A stretch of 64,000 bases of DNA from an uncultured Saprospiraceae bacterium (GCA_937139495.1 CAKZQC010000006.1:1-64000), one strand, 5' to 3'; positions 34,286 to 43,508 are shown, counted from the first letter of the stretch. Notes: a model not told the origin generated them from the letters alone. Made by a program: numbers and translations.

Positions 34286-35524
34286 CTACTCAAAATCTTT
34301 ATACAACAAATACTTTTTGCGAAGCAAACGATATTCGTCCAATGCAGGTTGCCAGCTTTGGCGAATTTCTGCACTGCTTTTTTTGTCTTTGATTTGCTGT
34401 TGCAGTTGTGTGTTACCTGCAAGCAAATCAAAGAAATTGTCCTTACGGAAAAAATCTGCTTGCTCGGCAGCAGGCAATTGTTGATACATGTCCAAGAGGT
34501 AATCCAAGTTCAGTTGCGTTTGTGCCTGCAATTTGTCGATACTCTGTTTGCTGAAGTCTTGCCCTTGGCATAGATTGCCCTCTTGTTTTGGGTGTTTGGC
34601 ACCTGCTCTAGGTATGGGTGTAAACTGATAATCGCCTTTGGCTGCTGGGTGTCCAATTACTTGGAATTGTTTGGTCGTTCCTCTGCCAATACTAACTCCG
34701 TTGGTGCCTTCTAGCAGACACAAAGAAGGGTAGAGGTAGATGCTCTTCATGTTGGGCAAGTTGGGCGAAGGTGCGACAGGCAATTCATAAAATTTTTGAT
34801 GATTGTAATTGAGGCATTCCACGTGGTAGAGTTGGCATTGTACGCCATTGGCGAGCCATTTTTCGCCGTTAATCATGCGAGCATATTCGGCAGTAGTTAG
34901 TCCGTGTACAATCGGTACAGGGTGCATGCCAATAAACGATTTTTGAGTAGCTTCCAAGATGGGGCCATCTACAAAATGCCCGTTTGGATTGGGGCGGTCT
35001 AGTATCAATAATGGAATATTATTTTCGGCGCAAGCCTCCATAATATAAGTCATGGTAGAAGTGTAGGTATAGAATCGAGCCCCTACATCTTGTATATCAA
35101 AAATGATTAGATCTAGTCCTGCCAAATCGCTGGCTTTTGGTTTTTTGTTTTTGCCGTAGAGCGACACAATCGGTAAACCTGTTTCGCCATCTACGCCATT
35201 TTTTATCTTTTCGCCTGCGTCTGCTGTTCCTCTGAATCCATGCTCAGGGGCAAATATTTTCTGTACGGCACAATCTCGCTTTAGCAAGTCGTCTATCAAG
35301 TGGACATCACCCACCATAGAGGTTTGGTTGACCACCAGCCCTAATTTTTTGCCTTTGACATATTTTTCGTACTTAAAAAATTGATTAGCAGCAGGAATCA
35401 CATCTTTGTCAATAACCAAGGGTTCTGCTTCTGCCACAGCTGTCAAATCAGAGGTAGCAGTAAGCCAATGAAAAGAACTAGAAACTCCCAACAAAACAAA
35501 AAGTAGAATAGAACGCATAACCAT
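34286..35524 (-). CDS. namZ: NamZ-like exo-beta-N-acetylmuramidase (DUF1343)
   Basis: A 412-residue exported protein. After a signal sequence (about 1-22) come family motifs GLVVNQTSMVG, KIFAPEHGFRG, DLIIFDIQDVGARFYTYTSTM, LDRPNPNG and PNLPNMKSIYLYPSLCLLEGTN, diagnostic of DUF1343. Characterised members release N-acetylmuramic acid from the non-reducing end of peptidoglycan fragments. It probably acts in cell-wall recycling. A second ATG two codons downstream is a possible start. No muramic acid uptake genes are adjacent. Confidence 0.85.
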   Translation of the reverse strand: MVMRSILLFVLLGVSSSFHWLTATSDLTAVAEAEPLVIDKDVIPAANQFFKYEKYVKGKKLGLVVNQTSMVGDVHLIDDLLKRDCAVQKIFAPEHGFRGTADAGEKIKNGVDGETGLPIVSLYGKNKKPKASDLAGLDLIIFDIQDVGARFYTYTSTMTYIMEACAENNIPLLILDRPNPNGHFVDGPILEATQKSFIGMHPVPIVHGLTTAEYARMINGEKWLANGVQCQLYHVECLNYNHQKFYELPVAPSPNLPNMKSIYLYPSLCLLEGTNGVSIGRGTTKQFQVIGHPAAKGDYQFTPIPRAGAKHPKQEGNLCQGQDFSKQSIDKLQAQTQLNLDYLLDMYQQLPAAEQADFFRKDNFFDLLAGNTQLQQQIKDKKSSAEIRQSWQPALDEYRLLRKKYLLYKDFE

Positions 35525-35595
35525 AAGAATAGAATGAACAAAGTGTTCGGATATAGCAAAATTTATTTATCGCCAAAAAATACAAACTATTATTC

Positions 35596-35698
35596 AGAGC
35601 GGGTCTAAAATTATGAAGTTGTTTAAGAATGTTATAAAAATGGACAATTTTTAGCTAGCTCCATTTTTGAGGAGGGACTATAGTTTTAGACACGCTCT
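35596..35698. repeat. Palindromic repeat, copy 3 (103 bp)
   Basis: The ends are AGAGCGGGTCTAAAATTATG and, inverted, CTATAGTTTTAGACACGCTCT, close to those of copies 1 and 2. The centre differs: an AAAAATGGA/TCCATTTTT arm around TTTTTAGCTAGC. It lies between the namZ 5' end and a hypothetical gene. Confidence 0.75.
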
Positions 35699-35722
35699 AA
35701 AGCGAATTATTCAATCTTGGTG

Positions 35723-36076
35723 CTACCAATAATATAAGATAAAAATTAGATTGCTCAAAGCAAAAGACCACGCAATATGAAGTCGAATTCGGTCGAGCTG
35801 CAACCCCATACCCTTTATGATAAAGTAAAAAAAAGACAGAGCAGTATGGATTAGAAAATGAATGAAAAGTGTCAATATAATAACAGGAATAATACCAAAC
35901 AACAAATAAGCTAACCACGCTTTACCTTGTTTTTCGTAATATATGACCGCAGTATAAAGATGGATTGCTAACAAAAAATTGGCAAAAATCCACGGTATGA
36001 CAATCGTGATGGGTGGAGTGGGAGGAGATACAGGCAACAAGTCAATATCTAATAAAGGTTCTTCTTCTCTGGGCAT
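35723..36076 (-). CDS. Hypothetical membrane protein
   Basis: A 117-residue protein with an acidic Pro-rich N-terminus (1-22) and three hydrophobic segments (about 24-45, 52-83, 100-117). No family is recognised. It is on the same strand as asnS, after the asnS terminator. The reading frame is plausible but unsupported by homology that I can recall. Confidence 0.45.
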   Translation of the reverse strand: MPREEEPLLDIDLLPVSPPTPPITIVIPWIFANFLLAIHLYTAVIYYEKQGKAWLAYLLFGIIPVIILTLFIHFLIHTALSFFYFIIKGMGLQLDRIRLHIAWSFALSNLIFILYYW

Positions 36077-36094
36077 GGATAGGAGGATTAGGGG

Positions 36095-36143
36095 CTAAAA
36101 AAAAGTTGGTCAATTTCTCTATACAAGAAATTGACCAACTTTT
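36095..36143 (-). terminator. Terminator after asnS
   Basis: The 18-base arm AAAAGTTGGTCAATTTCT (36101-36118) pairs exactly with 36126-36143, and on the minus strand a T8 run follows. Strong intrinsic terminator for asnS. Confidence 0.92.
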
Positions 36144-36190
36144 AAATTCTAGAATAATCCTTCTAGGATTAAGTTAGAGAGTATCTGAAA

Positions 36191-37723
36191 TTACGGTTTG
36201 ATGTGTCCATAACGACGAGGGAACGGGCTGGTTTCTCGTACGTGGTGCAGGTCACACGTCCAGCGAACTAAACGCTCTAGTCCAAGACCAAAACCAGCGT
36301 GTGGCACTGATCCAAAACGTCTCAAATCCAAGTACCATTCAAAATCATCTTGATCTAGTTGGTGTTCTTCGATTTTGCGAATCAAGATATTAATATCTGT
36401 TTCACGCTCTGAACCACCAATGATTTCTCCAAAGCCATCGGGTGCCAATAAATCGACTCCTTTCACAAACTCAGGCTGTCCTTCTACTTCTTTCATGTAG
36501 AATGCCTTGATTTTGGTAGGCCAGTTATAGACCATAACAGGCAACGAAAAGACACGTGTCAAAACAGTTTCGTCCGAACCACCAAAATCTTCTCCATCTT
36601 GAAAGTTTTTGGCAGATTCTATCCATTTTGGAATGTTACGCAACTGCTCTTCTGCTACTTTGATAGCAGCTTGTAGGTTGCTGATAATGCCTTCGCTGTG
36701 CTTTCTAGCACCTTTTTTCATGCCAGCTTTGATAGCAGTCTGACGCTCTTCTATTTCTTTGTTGCTGTCCTCGATTAGTTGTTTGGCTGCTGCCAAATCT
36801 TCTTCTTGTAGTTTGATGGCATTTTTGCCGTTGACTTCTTGCGTACCGTTCAGAATCTTGACTGCATCGGTGTACGATACTCTAGGAAACCCTTCCGAAA
36901 CTACTTGTTGTAGGCTAGTGGTGTCCCGTTCTAGCATAGCGAGTTCTTTTTCGCATACGCGCAATATTCTACCAATGACGTGTTTGATAAAACGCTCAAT
37001 GGTGTCCATGTTGTCCTCGTTGGTTGCATAAGCTACTTCGGGTTCTATCATCCAAAACTCCGAAAGGTGACGAGGGGTATCCGATTTTTCGGAACGGAAA
37101 GTAGGACCAAAAGTATAAACTTTGCCCATTGCCATCGCCATCGCTTCGGCGTATAATTGACCTGATTGCGAAAGGTAAGCGGTATCTCCAAAAAAGTCAG
37201 TAGCAAACAAATCTGTCGTACCTTCACAAGCAGAACCTGTCATGAAAGGAGCGTCCATTTGCACAAAACCTTCTCCCTGAAAAAAGTCGTGAATGCTCTG
37301 TATCAACTGATTGCGGACACGCATAATTGCCCATTGACGACGACGACGCAACCACAAGTGTCTGCGCTCTTCCAAGAAATTGACGCCGTGTTCTTTGTCT
37401 TCTTTCGTAATCGGAAAACCATCGGCTACGTGATAGATTTCAAAGTCGGTTACTTGGATTTCGAATCCGCCCAAACTTTTTTCATTGCGCAACAGCGTAC
37501 CAGTAAAAGAAACAGAAGATTCGAGCGTCAAACGCTTGGCTTCTTCAAATTGTTCTTCACCTACTGCGTCTAGCGATACTACACATTGCGTAAAGCCTGT
37601 ACCATCTCTAAAATCAAAAAAGTGATTGGTTTTACTGTTGCGAATTTTTGCAATCCAACCTTTGACGGTTACCACTTGACCATCTTCGATTTGGTCGAAA
37701 TCTTGTATATATTGTTGTTTCAT
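36191..37723 (-). CDS. asnS: Asparaginyl-tRNA synthetase
   Basis: A class IIb synthetase of 510 residues that charges tRNA-Asn. The N-terminal OB-fold (about 15-110) includes VTVKGWIAKIRNSKTNHFFD; class II motif 2 is FRSEKSDTPRHLSEFWMIEPE and motif 3 is GFGLGLERLVRW near the C-terminus. A lysine/glutamate-rich helical insertion of about 75 residues (about 300-375) between motifs makes it longer than the 466-residue E. coli enzyme. A following IGGSERETD fits asparaginyl type. A TAnnTTTG-like promoter core lies upstream and a terminator downstream. Confidence 0.95.
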   Translation of the reverse strand: MKQQYIQDFDQIEDGQVVTVKGWIAKIRNSKTNHFFDFRDGTGFTQCVVSLDAVGEEQFEEAKRLTLESSVSFTGTLLRNEKSLGGFEIQVTDFEIYHVADGFPITKEDKEHGVNFLEERRHLWLRRRRQWAIMRVRNQLIQSIHDFFQGEGFVQMDAPFMTGSACEGTTDLFATDFFGDTAYLSQSGQLYAEAMAMAMGKVYTFGPTFRSEKSDTPRHLSEFWMIEPEVAYATNEDNMDTIERFIKHVIGRILRVCEKELAMLERDTTSLQQVVSEGFPRVSYTDAVKILNGTQEVNGKNAIKLQEEDLAAAKQLIEDSNKEIEERQTAIKAGMKKGARKHSEGIISNLQAAIKVAEEQLRNIPKWIESAKNFQDGEDFGGSDETVLTRVFSLPVMVYNWPTKIKAFYMKEVEGQPEFVKGVDLLAPDGFGEIIGGSERETDINILIRKIEEHQLDQDDFEWYLDLRRFGSVPHAGFGLGLERLVRWTCDLHHVRETSPFPRRYGHIKP

Positions 37724-37797
37724 TTTTCTTTAGTTGTAATAGTTGTTTTTTGACGTATTGCTACGAATATTCAACTGCTTTGTGTTCTTTGGAATTC

Positions 37798-37805
37798 CAA
37801 AAATA
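37798..37805 (-). promoter_or_regulatory. Candidate asnS promoter core
   Basis: On the minus strand TATTTTTG fits TAnnTTTG exactly, 75 bp before asnS. The -33 box is weak. Confidence 0.4.
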
Positions 37806-37898
37806 CACTTTTTTTGATAATGTCGAATAAATAGGAGCTTTAATCAGCGATTTTTGGTATTAATACCAATAGGCAGGGGATATAATCAGGAGTAATAC

Positions 37899-37990
37899 AA
37901 AAGCTGTCTATCTGATATTGCACGAAAGTGGAGCAAAACGAAAGAGAACTTACTCTCCTTTTAATTAATTGATTTAGCAAGACAGCTTTT
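37899..37990. repeat. 92-bp element with 10-bp inverted ends
   Basis: AAAAGCTGTC (37899-37908) and GACAGCTTTT (37981-37990) are exact complements enclosing 72 bp with weak internal symmetry. It differs from the AGAGC family. It might be another small mobile repeat or a regulatory structure. Confidence 0.5.
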
Positions 37991-38076
37991 GATAAAGCTA
38001 AAATATTATTCTACCTTTAGGTATATAGATAAAGAAGTTTTAAAAGATGGCTTTAATCCTTAAATAATAGCAAAAA

Positions 38077-38868
38077 ATGAAAGAAAAGTTACAAGCATTT
38101 GAGCGTCTGCTCACAATCATGGACGAGTTGAGAGAACAATGCCCATGGGACAAAAAGCAAACCCTAGAGAGTTTGAGCCACTTGACTATTGAGGAGACTT
38201 ACGAACTCGTAGATGCCATACAAGAAGGTGATTTGGACGAGCTGAAAGGCGAGATTGGCGATTTGATGCTACATATGGTTTTTTATTCCAAAATAGCCAG
38301 CGAAAAGAAAGCCTTTGATATTAAAGATGTGCTTGATGCTATCTGCGACAAACTGGTGCATCGCCATCCGCATATTTATGGGGACGTAGTGGCAGAAGAT
38401 GAAGAGACAGTTAAAAAAAATTGGGAACAACTCAAGCTACAAGAAAAAGGAAAATATTCTATCTTGCAGGGTGTCCCCAAATCGTTGCCATCAGTAGTCA
38501 AAGCCTACCGCATACAAGAAAAAGTCAAGCAAGTTGGTTTTGAGTGGGAAGATATAGACGACGTTTGGGACAAAGTAGAAGAGGAGATTGGCGAATTGCA
38601 AACGGCTATTGACCATGAAGAAGAAAAAGAACGAATTTCTGAGGAATTTGGCGACACTTTATTTGCCCTCATCAATTACGCTCGCTATTTGGATATTGAT
38701 CCAGAAGCAGCACTGCAACGCACCAATAAGAAATTTATACAACGGTTTCAGTATATCGAGCAAAATGCGAAAACTGATTTGGTAGATATGACGTTAGAGG
38801 ATATGGACGAGCTTTGGGATGCTGCAAAGGCAATCGAGAAAAGAAAGCAAAAAAATAAATCTAAGTAA
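38077..38868 (+). CDS. mazG: MazG, nucleoside triphosphate pyrophosphohydrolase
   Basis: MazG cleaves NTPs to NMP and pyrophosphate, removing non-canonical nucleotides. The 263-residue protein has two MazG domains; the first shows CPWDKKQT, HLTIEETYELVDAI and EIGDLMLHMVFYS, and the second VEEEIGELQTAI and EEFGDTLFALINYARYL, each with the metal-binding ExxE...ExxD pattern. Length agrees with the two-domain form of E. coli. It is followed by the aminotransferase gene after about 105 bp. Confidence 0.95.
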   Translation: MKEKLQAFERLLTIMDELREQCPWDKKQTLESLSHLTIEETYELVDAIQEGDLDELKGEIGDLMLHMVFYSKIASEKKAFDIKDVLDAICDKLVHRHPHIYGDVVAEDEETVKKNWEQLKLQEKGKYSILQGVPKSLPSVVKAYRIQEKVKQVGFEWEDIDDVWDKVEEEIGELQTAIDHEEEKERISEEFGDTLFALINYARYLDIDPEAALQRTNKKFIQRFQYIEQNAKTDLVDMTLEDMDELWDAAKAIEKRKQKNKSK

Positions 38869-38936
38869 GAGTATATCTAAAGTATTCTAAACCTACTTTG
38901 GCTTCTTGCTGAAAGAATATTTCTGAAATTAGAGCT
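38868..38936. repeat. Degenerate AGAGC-family repeat
   Basis: AGAGTATATCTAAAGTATTCT begins directly at the mazG stop and a GAAATTAGAGCT segment lies near 38925-38936. The ends resemble the repeat family but complementarity is weak. Confidence 0.3.
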
Positions 38937-38973
38937 GCTAATTTTTTTAAAAAAAATCACAAAAAAACACACT

Positions 38974-40167
38974 ATGTATATTTCGGATAGACTACAAAAC
39001 ATGGCTGAATCGGCTACGATTAAGATGTCTCAATTGGCTCGCGAATTAAGGACTCAAGGACATAACGTGATTAGTCTAAGTTTGGGCGAACCTGACTTTG
39101 ATACTCCTGAACATATCAAGCAAGCTGCTACACAAGCTTTGGCAGATGGTTATACCAAATATACGCCTGTCAATGGGTTGGTGGAGTTAAGAGAAGCCAT
39201 TGTACAAAAGTTCAAAAGAGATAACCAACTGGATTATAAAATCACAGAAATAGTGGTGTCGAATGGTGCCAAACAAGCAATTGCTAATTTGGCACTGTCA
39301 CTACTGAACGAGGGCGATGACGTAGTTGTTTTTTCGCCTTATTGGGTGTCGTATAAGGAGATTATTCAGTTGGCAGGTGCGAATCCTATTTTTATAGAAA
39401 CGACGATTGACTCGGAGTTTAAAGTAACTGCCGAGCAGCTAGAAGCAGCGATTACGCCCAAGACCAGAATGGTACTCTTTTCTTCGCCTTGCAACCCGAC
39501 AGGAACTGTCTATACCAAGGCAGATTTTGAACCGTTGGTCAAGGTGCTGGAGCAACACAAAGAAGTATTGGTGGTATCGGACGAGATATACGAGTACATC
39601 AATTTTTCGGAAGTTGGTCATTATAGTATTGCCCAATTCGATAGCATCAAAGATAGATGTATTGTAGTCAATGGCTTCTCGAAAGGTTACTCAATGACAG
39701 GCTGGCGATTGGGTTATATGGCAGCTCCCAAGTGGATAGCCGATGCGTGTACCAAAATGCAAGGACAGTTTACTTCTGGAGCTAATTCTTTTGGGCAGAA
39801 AGCAGCAGTGGAAGCCTTGTTGGGCAGCCAAAAGCCAACACAAGATATGACGGCAGCTTTCCGAAAACGCAAAGATTTAGTATTGGATTTACTCAAAGAA
39901 ATCAAAGGGTTTAAGCTCAATAATCCGACAGGAGCATTTTATATTTTTCCTGATATTTCGGAGTTGTTTGGCAAGTCGGCTCACGGGCATACCATCAATG
40001 ATTCGGACGACTTTGCTACCTACGTCCTAGAAACTGTTTATGTGGCGATTGTGGCAGGTTCTGCCTTTGGCGTAGATAATTGTGTGCGTATTGCTTACGC
40101 CAATTCGGAAGCCGAATTGCGAGAAGCGATTAAGCGATTGAAACAGGCGGTGGAAGATTTGAAGTAG
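38974..40167 (+). CDS. Pyridoxal-phosphate aspartate aminotransferase (class I)
   Basis: A 397-residue fold-type I aminotransferase. Visible are ISLSLGEPDFDTP (33-45), the PLP phosphate region VSNGAKQAI, the substrate loop SPCNPTGTVY (171-180), DEIYEYINF and the Schiff-base lysine at 237 in NGFSKGYSMTGWRLGY. The sequence fits the aspartate/prephenate aminotransferase subfamily Ib found in many Bacteroidota. Substrate is inferred only from family. A 30-bp palindrome follows its stop. Confidence 0.9.
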   Translation: MYISDRLQNMAESATIKMSQLARELRTQGHNVISLSLGEPDFDTPEHIKQAATQALADGYTKYTPVNGLVELREAIVQKFKRDNQLDYKITEIVVSNGAKQAIANLALSLLNEGDDVVVFSPYWVSYKEIIQLAGANPIFIETTIDSEFKVTAEQLEAAITPKTRMVLFSSPCNPTGTVYTKADFEPLVKVLEQHKEVLVVSDEIYEYINFSEVGHYSIAQFDSIKDRCIVVNGFSKGYSMTGWRLGYMAAPKWIADACTKMQGQFTSGANSFGQKAAVEALLGSQKPTQDMTAAFRKRKDLVLDLLKEIKGFKLNNPTGAFYIFPDISELFGKSAHGHTINDSDDFATYVLETVYVAIVAGSAFGVDNCVRIAYANSEAELREAIKRLKQAVEDLK

Positions 40168-40182
40168 AGATATATTGCAACA

Positions 40183-40247
40183 GCACCTAAATACAGAAGG
40201 CTATTTGAGTACAAAGTGTACTCAAATAGCCTTCTGTATTTAGGTGC
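40183..40247. terminator. Perfect 30-bp palindrome between convergent genes
   Basis: The 30-base left arm (40183-40212) and right arm (40218-40247) are exact complements around five bases. It lies between the convergent aminotransferase and SDR genes. It has no strong T-run, but a stem this long should end transcription from both sides. Confidence 0.85.
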
Positions 40248-40261
40248 GTTAGTCAACAATC

Positions 40262-41041
40262 TTAGTCCACTTCCTGCATTTTACGAACTTGCTTAAGCAA
40301 TATTTTTTTAGGTGTCAATGGAACGGCTTTCATCATTGCTTTTTGAGCGAAGCTCACACCTGCCAATACTTCTAATTCGCCCGCCAGCATCGCATCATAA
40401 CCTGTTTGAGCGACTTCTTCTGCACTAAATGCTTCCTTAAATAAAGCTGTTTTGTCCATGTCTGCGGTTTTGGCAAATCCTGTATCGGTCGCACCTGGTA
40501 GGAGGGCTGTCACCGTTACATTGGTATCGTGTAGCTCTTCGGCTATGGCATTGCTAAACGAAGTCACATAGGCTTTGGTCGCAAAATAAACCGCTTGCAT
40601 TGGTCCTGCCATCAAGCTAGCCGTCGAAGATACATTGAGTATTCTCCCTTCGTTGCGATCGACAAATCGAGGCAAGAAATAACGACACAAAGCAGTCAGT
40701 GCCACTATATTAAGTTGAATCATGTTGTGGTCGTCGTGCCAATCCCTTTCGTGGAATTTTCCTCTACCCCCAAAACCTGCATTATTAATCAAATAATTGA
40801 TCGCAATTTTTTCTTCCAGAATAGTTTCGAATATTTCCTTGGGAGCATTCGGCTGAGTCAAATCTTTGACGATAACTTTGACTTCGCAACCATATTTTTC
40901 TTCCAAGTCTTCTTTGAGTGCATCTAGTTTATCCTTGCTACGAGCTACGATAATAAGGTCACCACCTGTTTTGGCATGAATGGTTGCTAATGCTTTTCCT
41001 ATTCCGCTACTGGCTCCTGTGATGAGGGCTATATTTCTCAT
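40262..41041 (-). CDS. Short-chain dehydrogenase/reductase
   Basis: A 259-residue classical SDR of the YqjQ/DltE-like kind. The cofactor motif TGASSGIGKA is at 8-17, NNAG at 86-89, the catalytic serine near 138-139 and Tyr152-x3-Lys156 in VYFATKAYV. Arg34 after the second strand suggests NADP preference. Substrate unknown. Its promoter region is shared with tex and holds a palindromic repeat. Confidence 0.88.
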   Translation of the reverse strand: MRNIALITGASSGIGKALATIHAKTGGDLIIVARSKDKLDALKEDLEEKYGCEVKVIVKDLTQPNAPKEIFETILEEKIAINYLINNAGFGGRGKFHERDWHDDHNMIQLNIVALTALCRYFLPRFVDRNEGRILNVSSTASLMAGPMQAVYFATKAYVTSFSNAIAEELHDTNVTVTALLPGATDTGFAKTADMDKTALFKEAFSAEEVAQTGYDAMLAGELEVLAGVSFAQKAMMKAVPLTPKKILLKQVRKMQEVD

Positions 41042-41399
41042 GAATGTTATTTTTTTTTGTTAGTTTTTACTTTTGTATGCAAATTGTTTCTACCTATACA
41101 ACTGAAGTAAAGTACTTAAAGTTTAAATTTTTTGGAATATCTTTGAGCTATATAAATAAGTATAGAAATGCAACATTATGTTTTTATTTAGCTAAATTTG
41201 TAGCTCAGAGCATGTCTAATATTATACTAATTTGTAATTTGAAAAGTCTTTTCCTGTTATATCTTCCCTATTTTTCACCCCATAGCTAAGGCTATGAGGT
41301 GAAAAATGAGTCTTATCTAACAAAAAAATTCTACACAAATTATCAAAAACTATAATTTTGGACACGCTCTTAGATATTATCCAATACTGAAACACGAAC
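41042..41399. other. Divergent region between the SDR gene and tex
   Basis: This 358-bp gap is largely taken up by repeat copy 2 (41207-41370). No gene is visible. The remainder is AT-rich and should hold both promoters, neither of which I could place with confidence. Confidence 0.6.
41207..41370. repeat. 164-bp palindromic (MITE-like) repeat, copy 2
   Basis: The ends AGAGCATGTCTAATATTATA and ATAATTTTGGACACGCTCT mirror each other and match copy 1, as does the tip CATAGC-TAAG-GCTATG (about 41281-41296). The right half is nearly identical to copy 1 over some 80 bp, the left half less so. It ends 29 bp before tex and could form a hairpin in its leader. Confidence 0.85.
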
Positions 41400-43508
41400 A
41401 TGATAAATAGAATAGCCGAAAACCTAAACCTGCAAGTCGTGCAGGTCGAAAATGTAATTGCTCTTTTTGAAGATGGGGCTACAATACCTTTTATTGCTCG
41501 TTACCGAAAGGAAGCGACAGGAAGTATGGACGAAGTCGTCATTATGCAAGCTTTTGAGGAATGGGAACGCCAAAAAGATGTGCTCAAACGTCAGGAAACC
41601 ATTCTGAAAGCAATAGAAAGTCAAGATAAGTTAACCGATGTTTTGCGTAAGCGAATAGAAACGACCTTTGATTTGACGAAGTTGGAAGATATTTATTTGC
41701 CTTACAAAAAGAAACGCCTCACTAGAGCTGCCAAGGCTAGAGCCAAAGGATTGGAGCCATTGGCGAGTATTGTTCTGGCTCAAAAAACCAATAACTTGGA
41801 AGCAGAAGCAAAGCAATTTGTGAAAGGTGAAGTCAAGGATTTGGAAGAAGCACTACAAGGAGCTAGAGATATTATTGCCGAATGGATCAATGAGGACGAA
41901 AAAGTAAGAACAACCGTTCGTAACCACTTTGATAAATGGGCAACTAGTAAGGCAAAAGTAGTAGCGTCCAAGAAAGAAGAAGCGATTAAATACAAAGATT
42001 ATTTTGAGTTTGAGAAGCCGCTTAAAAAAGTATTACCACACCAATTATTGGCAATATTGAGAGCTGAGAATGAAGGTTTTTTGCGTATCAATATCGAACC
42101 TGACGAAATCAGAGTACTAGAGAGTATTGACCGCCAGTATATCAAGGGCAAATCTGCCGCAGAGGACGATTTGGCAGATGCCATTGGTGATTCTTATAAA
42201 CGACTGTTGAAGCCGTCGATTAGTACCGAGTTTCGCAATTTGTATAAGGACAAAGCCGATGAATATTCTATTGATATTTTTGCGAATAACTTACGTCAAT
42301 TGCTATTGGCTGCACCACTAGGGCAGAAGCGTGTGATTGCTATTGACCCTGGATATGCGACAGGTTGTAAGGTCGTTTGTCTGTCAGACACAGGTGATTT
42401 GTTGGAAAATACCGTTATTTTTCCGACGCCACCACGTAACAAAATAGCTGATTCGGAACGTGTATTACAACGTATGGTCAAAAAATACAAAACGCAAGCC
42501 ATTGCCATCGGCAATGGCACAGGTGGACGAGAAACAGAACAGTTTGTCAAAAGTCTGAAGTTTGAACAGCCTGTAGATGTATTTTTGGTCAACGAAAATG
42601 GAGCTTCTATTTATTCGGCTTCTGACATTGCCCGCAAGGAATTTCCAAACGAAGATATAACGGTACGTGGAGCGGTTTCGATTGGCAGAAGATTGGTCGA
42701 TCCATTGGCGGAACTCGTCAAAATTGATCCCAAGTCAATCGGCGTAGGACAATACCAGCATGATGTGAACCAGAAAAAATTGCAAAGCAAACTAGATGCT
42801 GTCGTAGAAAGTTGTGTGAATGCCGTCGGTGTTGATCTCAATACAGCTTCCGAGCATTTGTTGACTTATGTATCTGGATTGGGCTATAGCTTGGCGCGTA
42901 ATATTGTAGCGTACCGCAAAGCGAATGGAGCTTTTGAGAGTAGAAAAGACCTCAAAGAAGTACCTCGTTTGGGTGGAAAAGCCTTTGAGCAAGCCGCAGG
43001 TTTTTTGCGTATCAAAAATGCTAAAAATCCATTGGATACTACAGCAGTTCACCCCGAATCGTATTCAATCGTGAAGCAAATGGCAAAGGATAACAATTGT
43101 AAAGTAGTTGATTTGATTGCTCAACCTGAATTGCGGAAGCAAATCGACCTCAAAAAATACATTACAGACAAAGTAGGTTTGCCAACACTGCAAGATATTA
43201 TGCAGGAGCTAGAAAAACCTGGGCGTGATCCACGAGAAGTCAAAACCGTCTTTTCGTTTGCCAATGTCAATACGATTGATGATCTCAGCAGTGGTATGAA
43301 AATACCAGGGATTGTGACCAATGTTACCGCTTTTGGTGCTTTTGTCGATATTGGCATCAAAGAAAATGGATTGGTACATAAATCCAAAATGGCGACTAAA
43401 TTTGTAGAAGATCCAAGCACGATTGTTAAGCTTGGTCAAGAGCTAGAGGTGACGGTCATGGAAGTCGACAAGAATCGAGGACGGATACAATTGTCGTTAG
43501 TCGATTAA
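41400..43508 (+). CDS. tex: Tex-family RNA-binding transcription accessory protein
   Basis: Tex is a conserved nucleic-acid-binding protein linked to transcription. The 702-residue product has the helical N-terminus with IPFIARYRKEATGSMDE, a YqgF/RuvC-like domain (KRVIAIDPGYATGCKVV, about 310-440), tandem helix-hairpin-helix motifs (VGVDLNTASEHLLTYVSGLG) and a C-terminal S1 domain (about 630-702, MKIPGIVTNVTAFGAFVDIG). Domain order and length are normal. The start lies 29 bp from a palindromic repeat. Confidence 0.95.
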   Translation: MINRIAENLNLQVVQVENVIALFEDGATIPFIARYRKEATGSMDEVVIMQAFEEWERQKDVLKRQETILKAIESQDKLTDVLRKRIETTFDLTKLEDIYLPYKKKRLTRAAKARAKGLEPLASIVLAQKTNNLEAEAKQFVKGEVKDLEEALQGARDIIAEWINEDEKVRTTVRNHFDKWATSKAKVVASKKEEAIKYKDYFEFEKPLKKVLPHQLLAILRAENEGFLRINIEPDEIRVLESIDRQYIKGKSAAEDDLADAIGDSYKRLLKPSISTEFRNLYKDKADEYSIDIFANNLRQLLLAAPLGQKRVIAIDPGYATGCKVVCLSDTGDLLENTVIFPTPPRNKIADSERVLQRMVKKYKTQAIAIGNGTGGRETEQFVKSLKFEQPVDVFLVNENGASIYSASDIARKEFPNEDITVRGAVSIGRRLVDPLAELVKIDPKSIGVGQYQHDVNQKKLQSKLDAVVESCVNAVGVDLNTASEHLLTYVSGLGYSLARNIVAYRKANGAFESRKDLKEVPRLGGKAFEQAAGFLRIKNAKNPLDTTAVHPESYSIVKQMAKDNNCKVVDLIAQPELRKQIDLKKYITDKVGLPTLQDIMQELEKPGRDPREVKTVFSFANVNTIDDLSSGMKIPGIVTNVTAFGAFVDIGIKENGLVHKSKMATKFVEDPSTIVKLGQELEVTVMEVDKNRGRIQLSLVD

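Larger units (their letters stand above)
37724..38076. other. asnS-mazG divergent intergenic region
   Basis: This 353-bp gap holds a candidate asnS promoter core on the minus strand (37798-37805) and a 92-bp element with inverted ends (37899-37990). No gene is seen. The mazG promoter was not identified with confidence. Confidence 0.6.

Noticed and set aside
36095..38076. tRNA gene near asnS
   Set aside because: I looked for cloverleaf arms and a GTTCRANNC-type T loop in the gaps and saw none.
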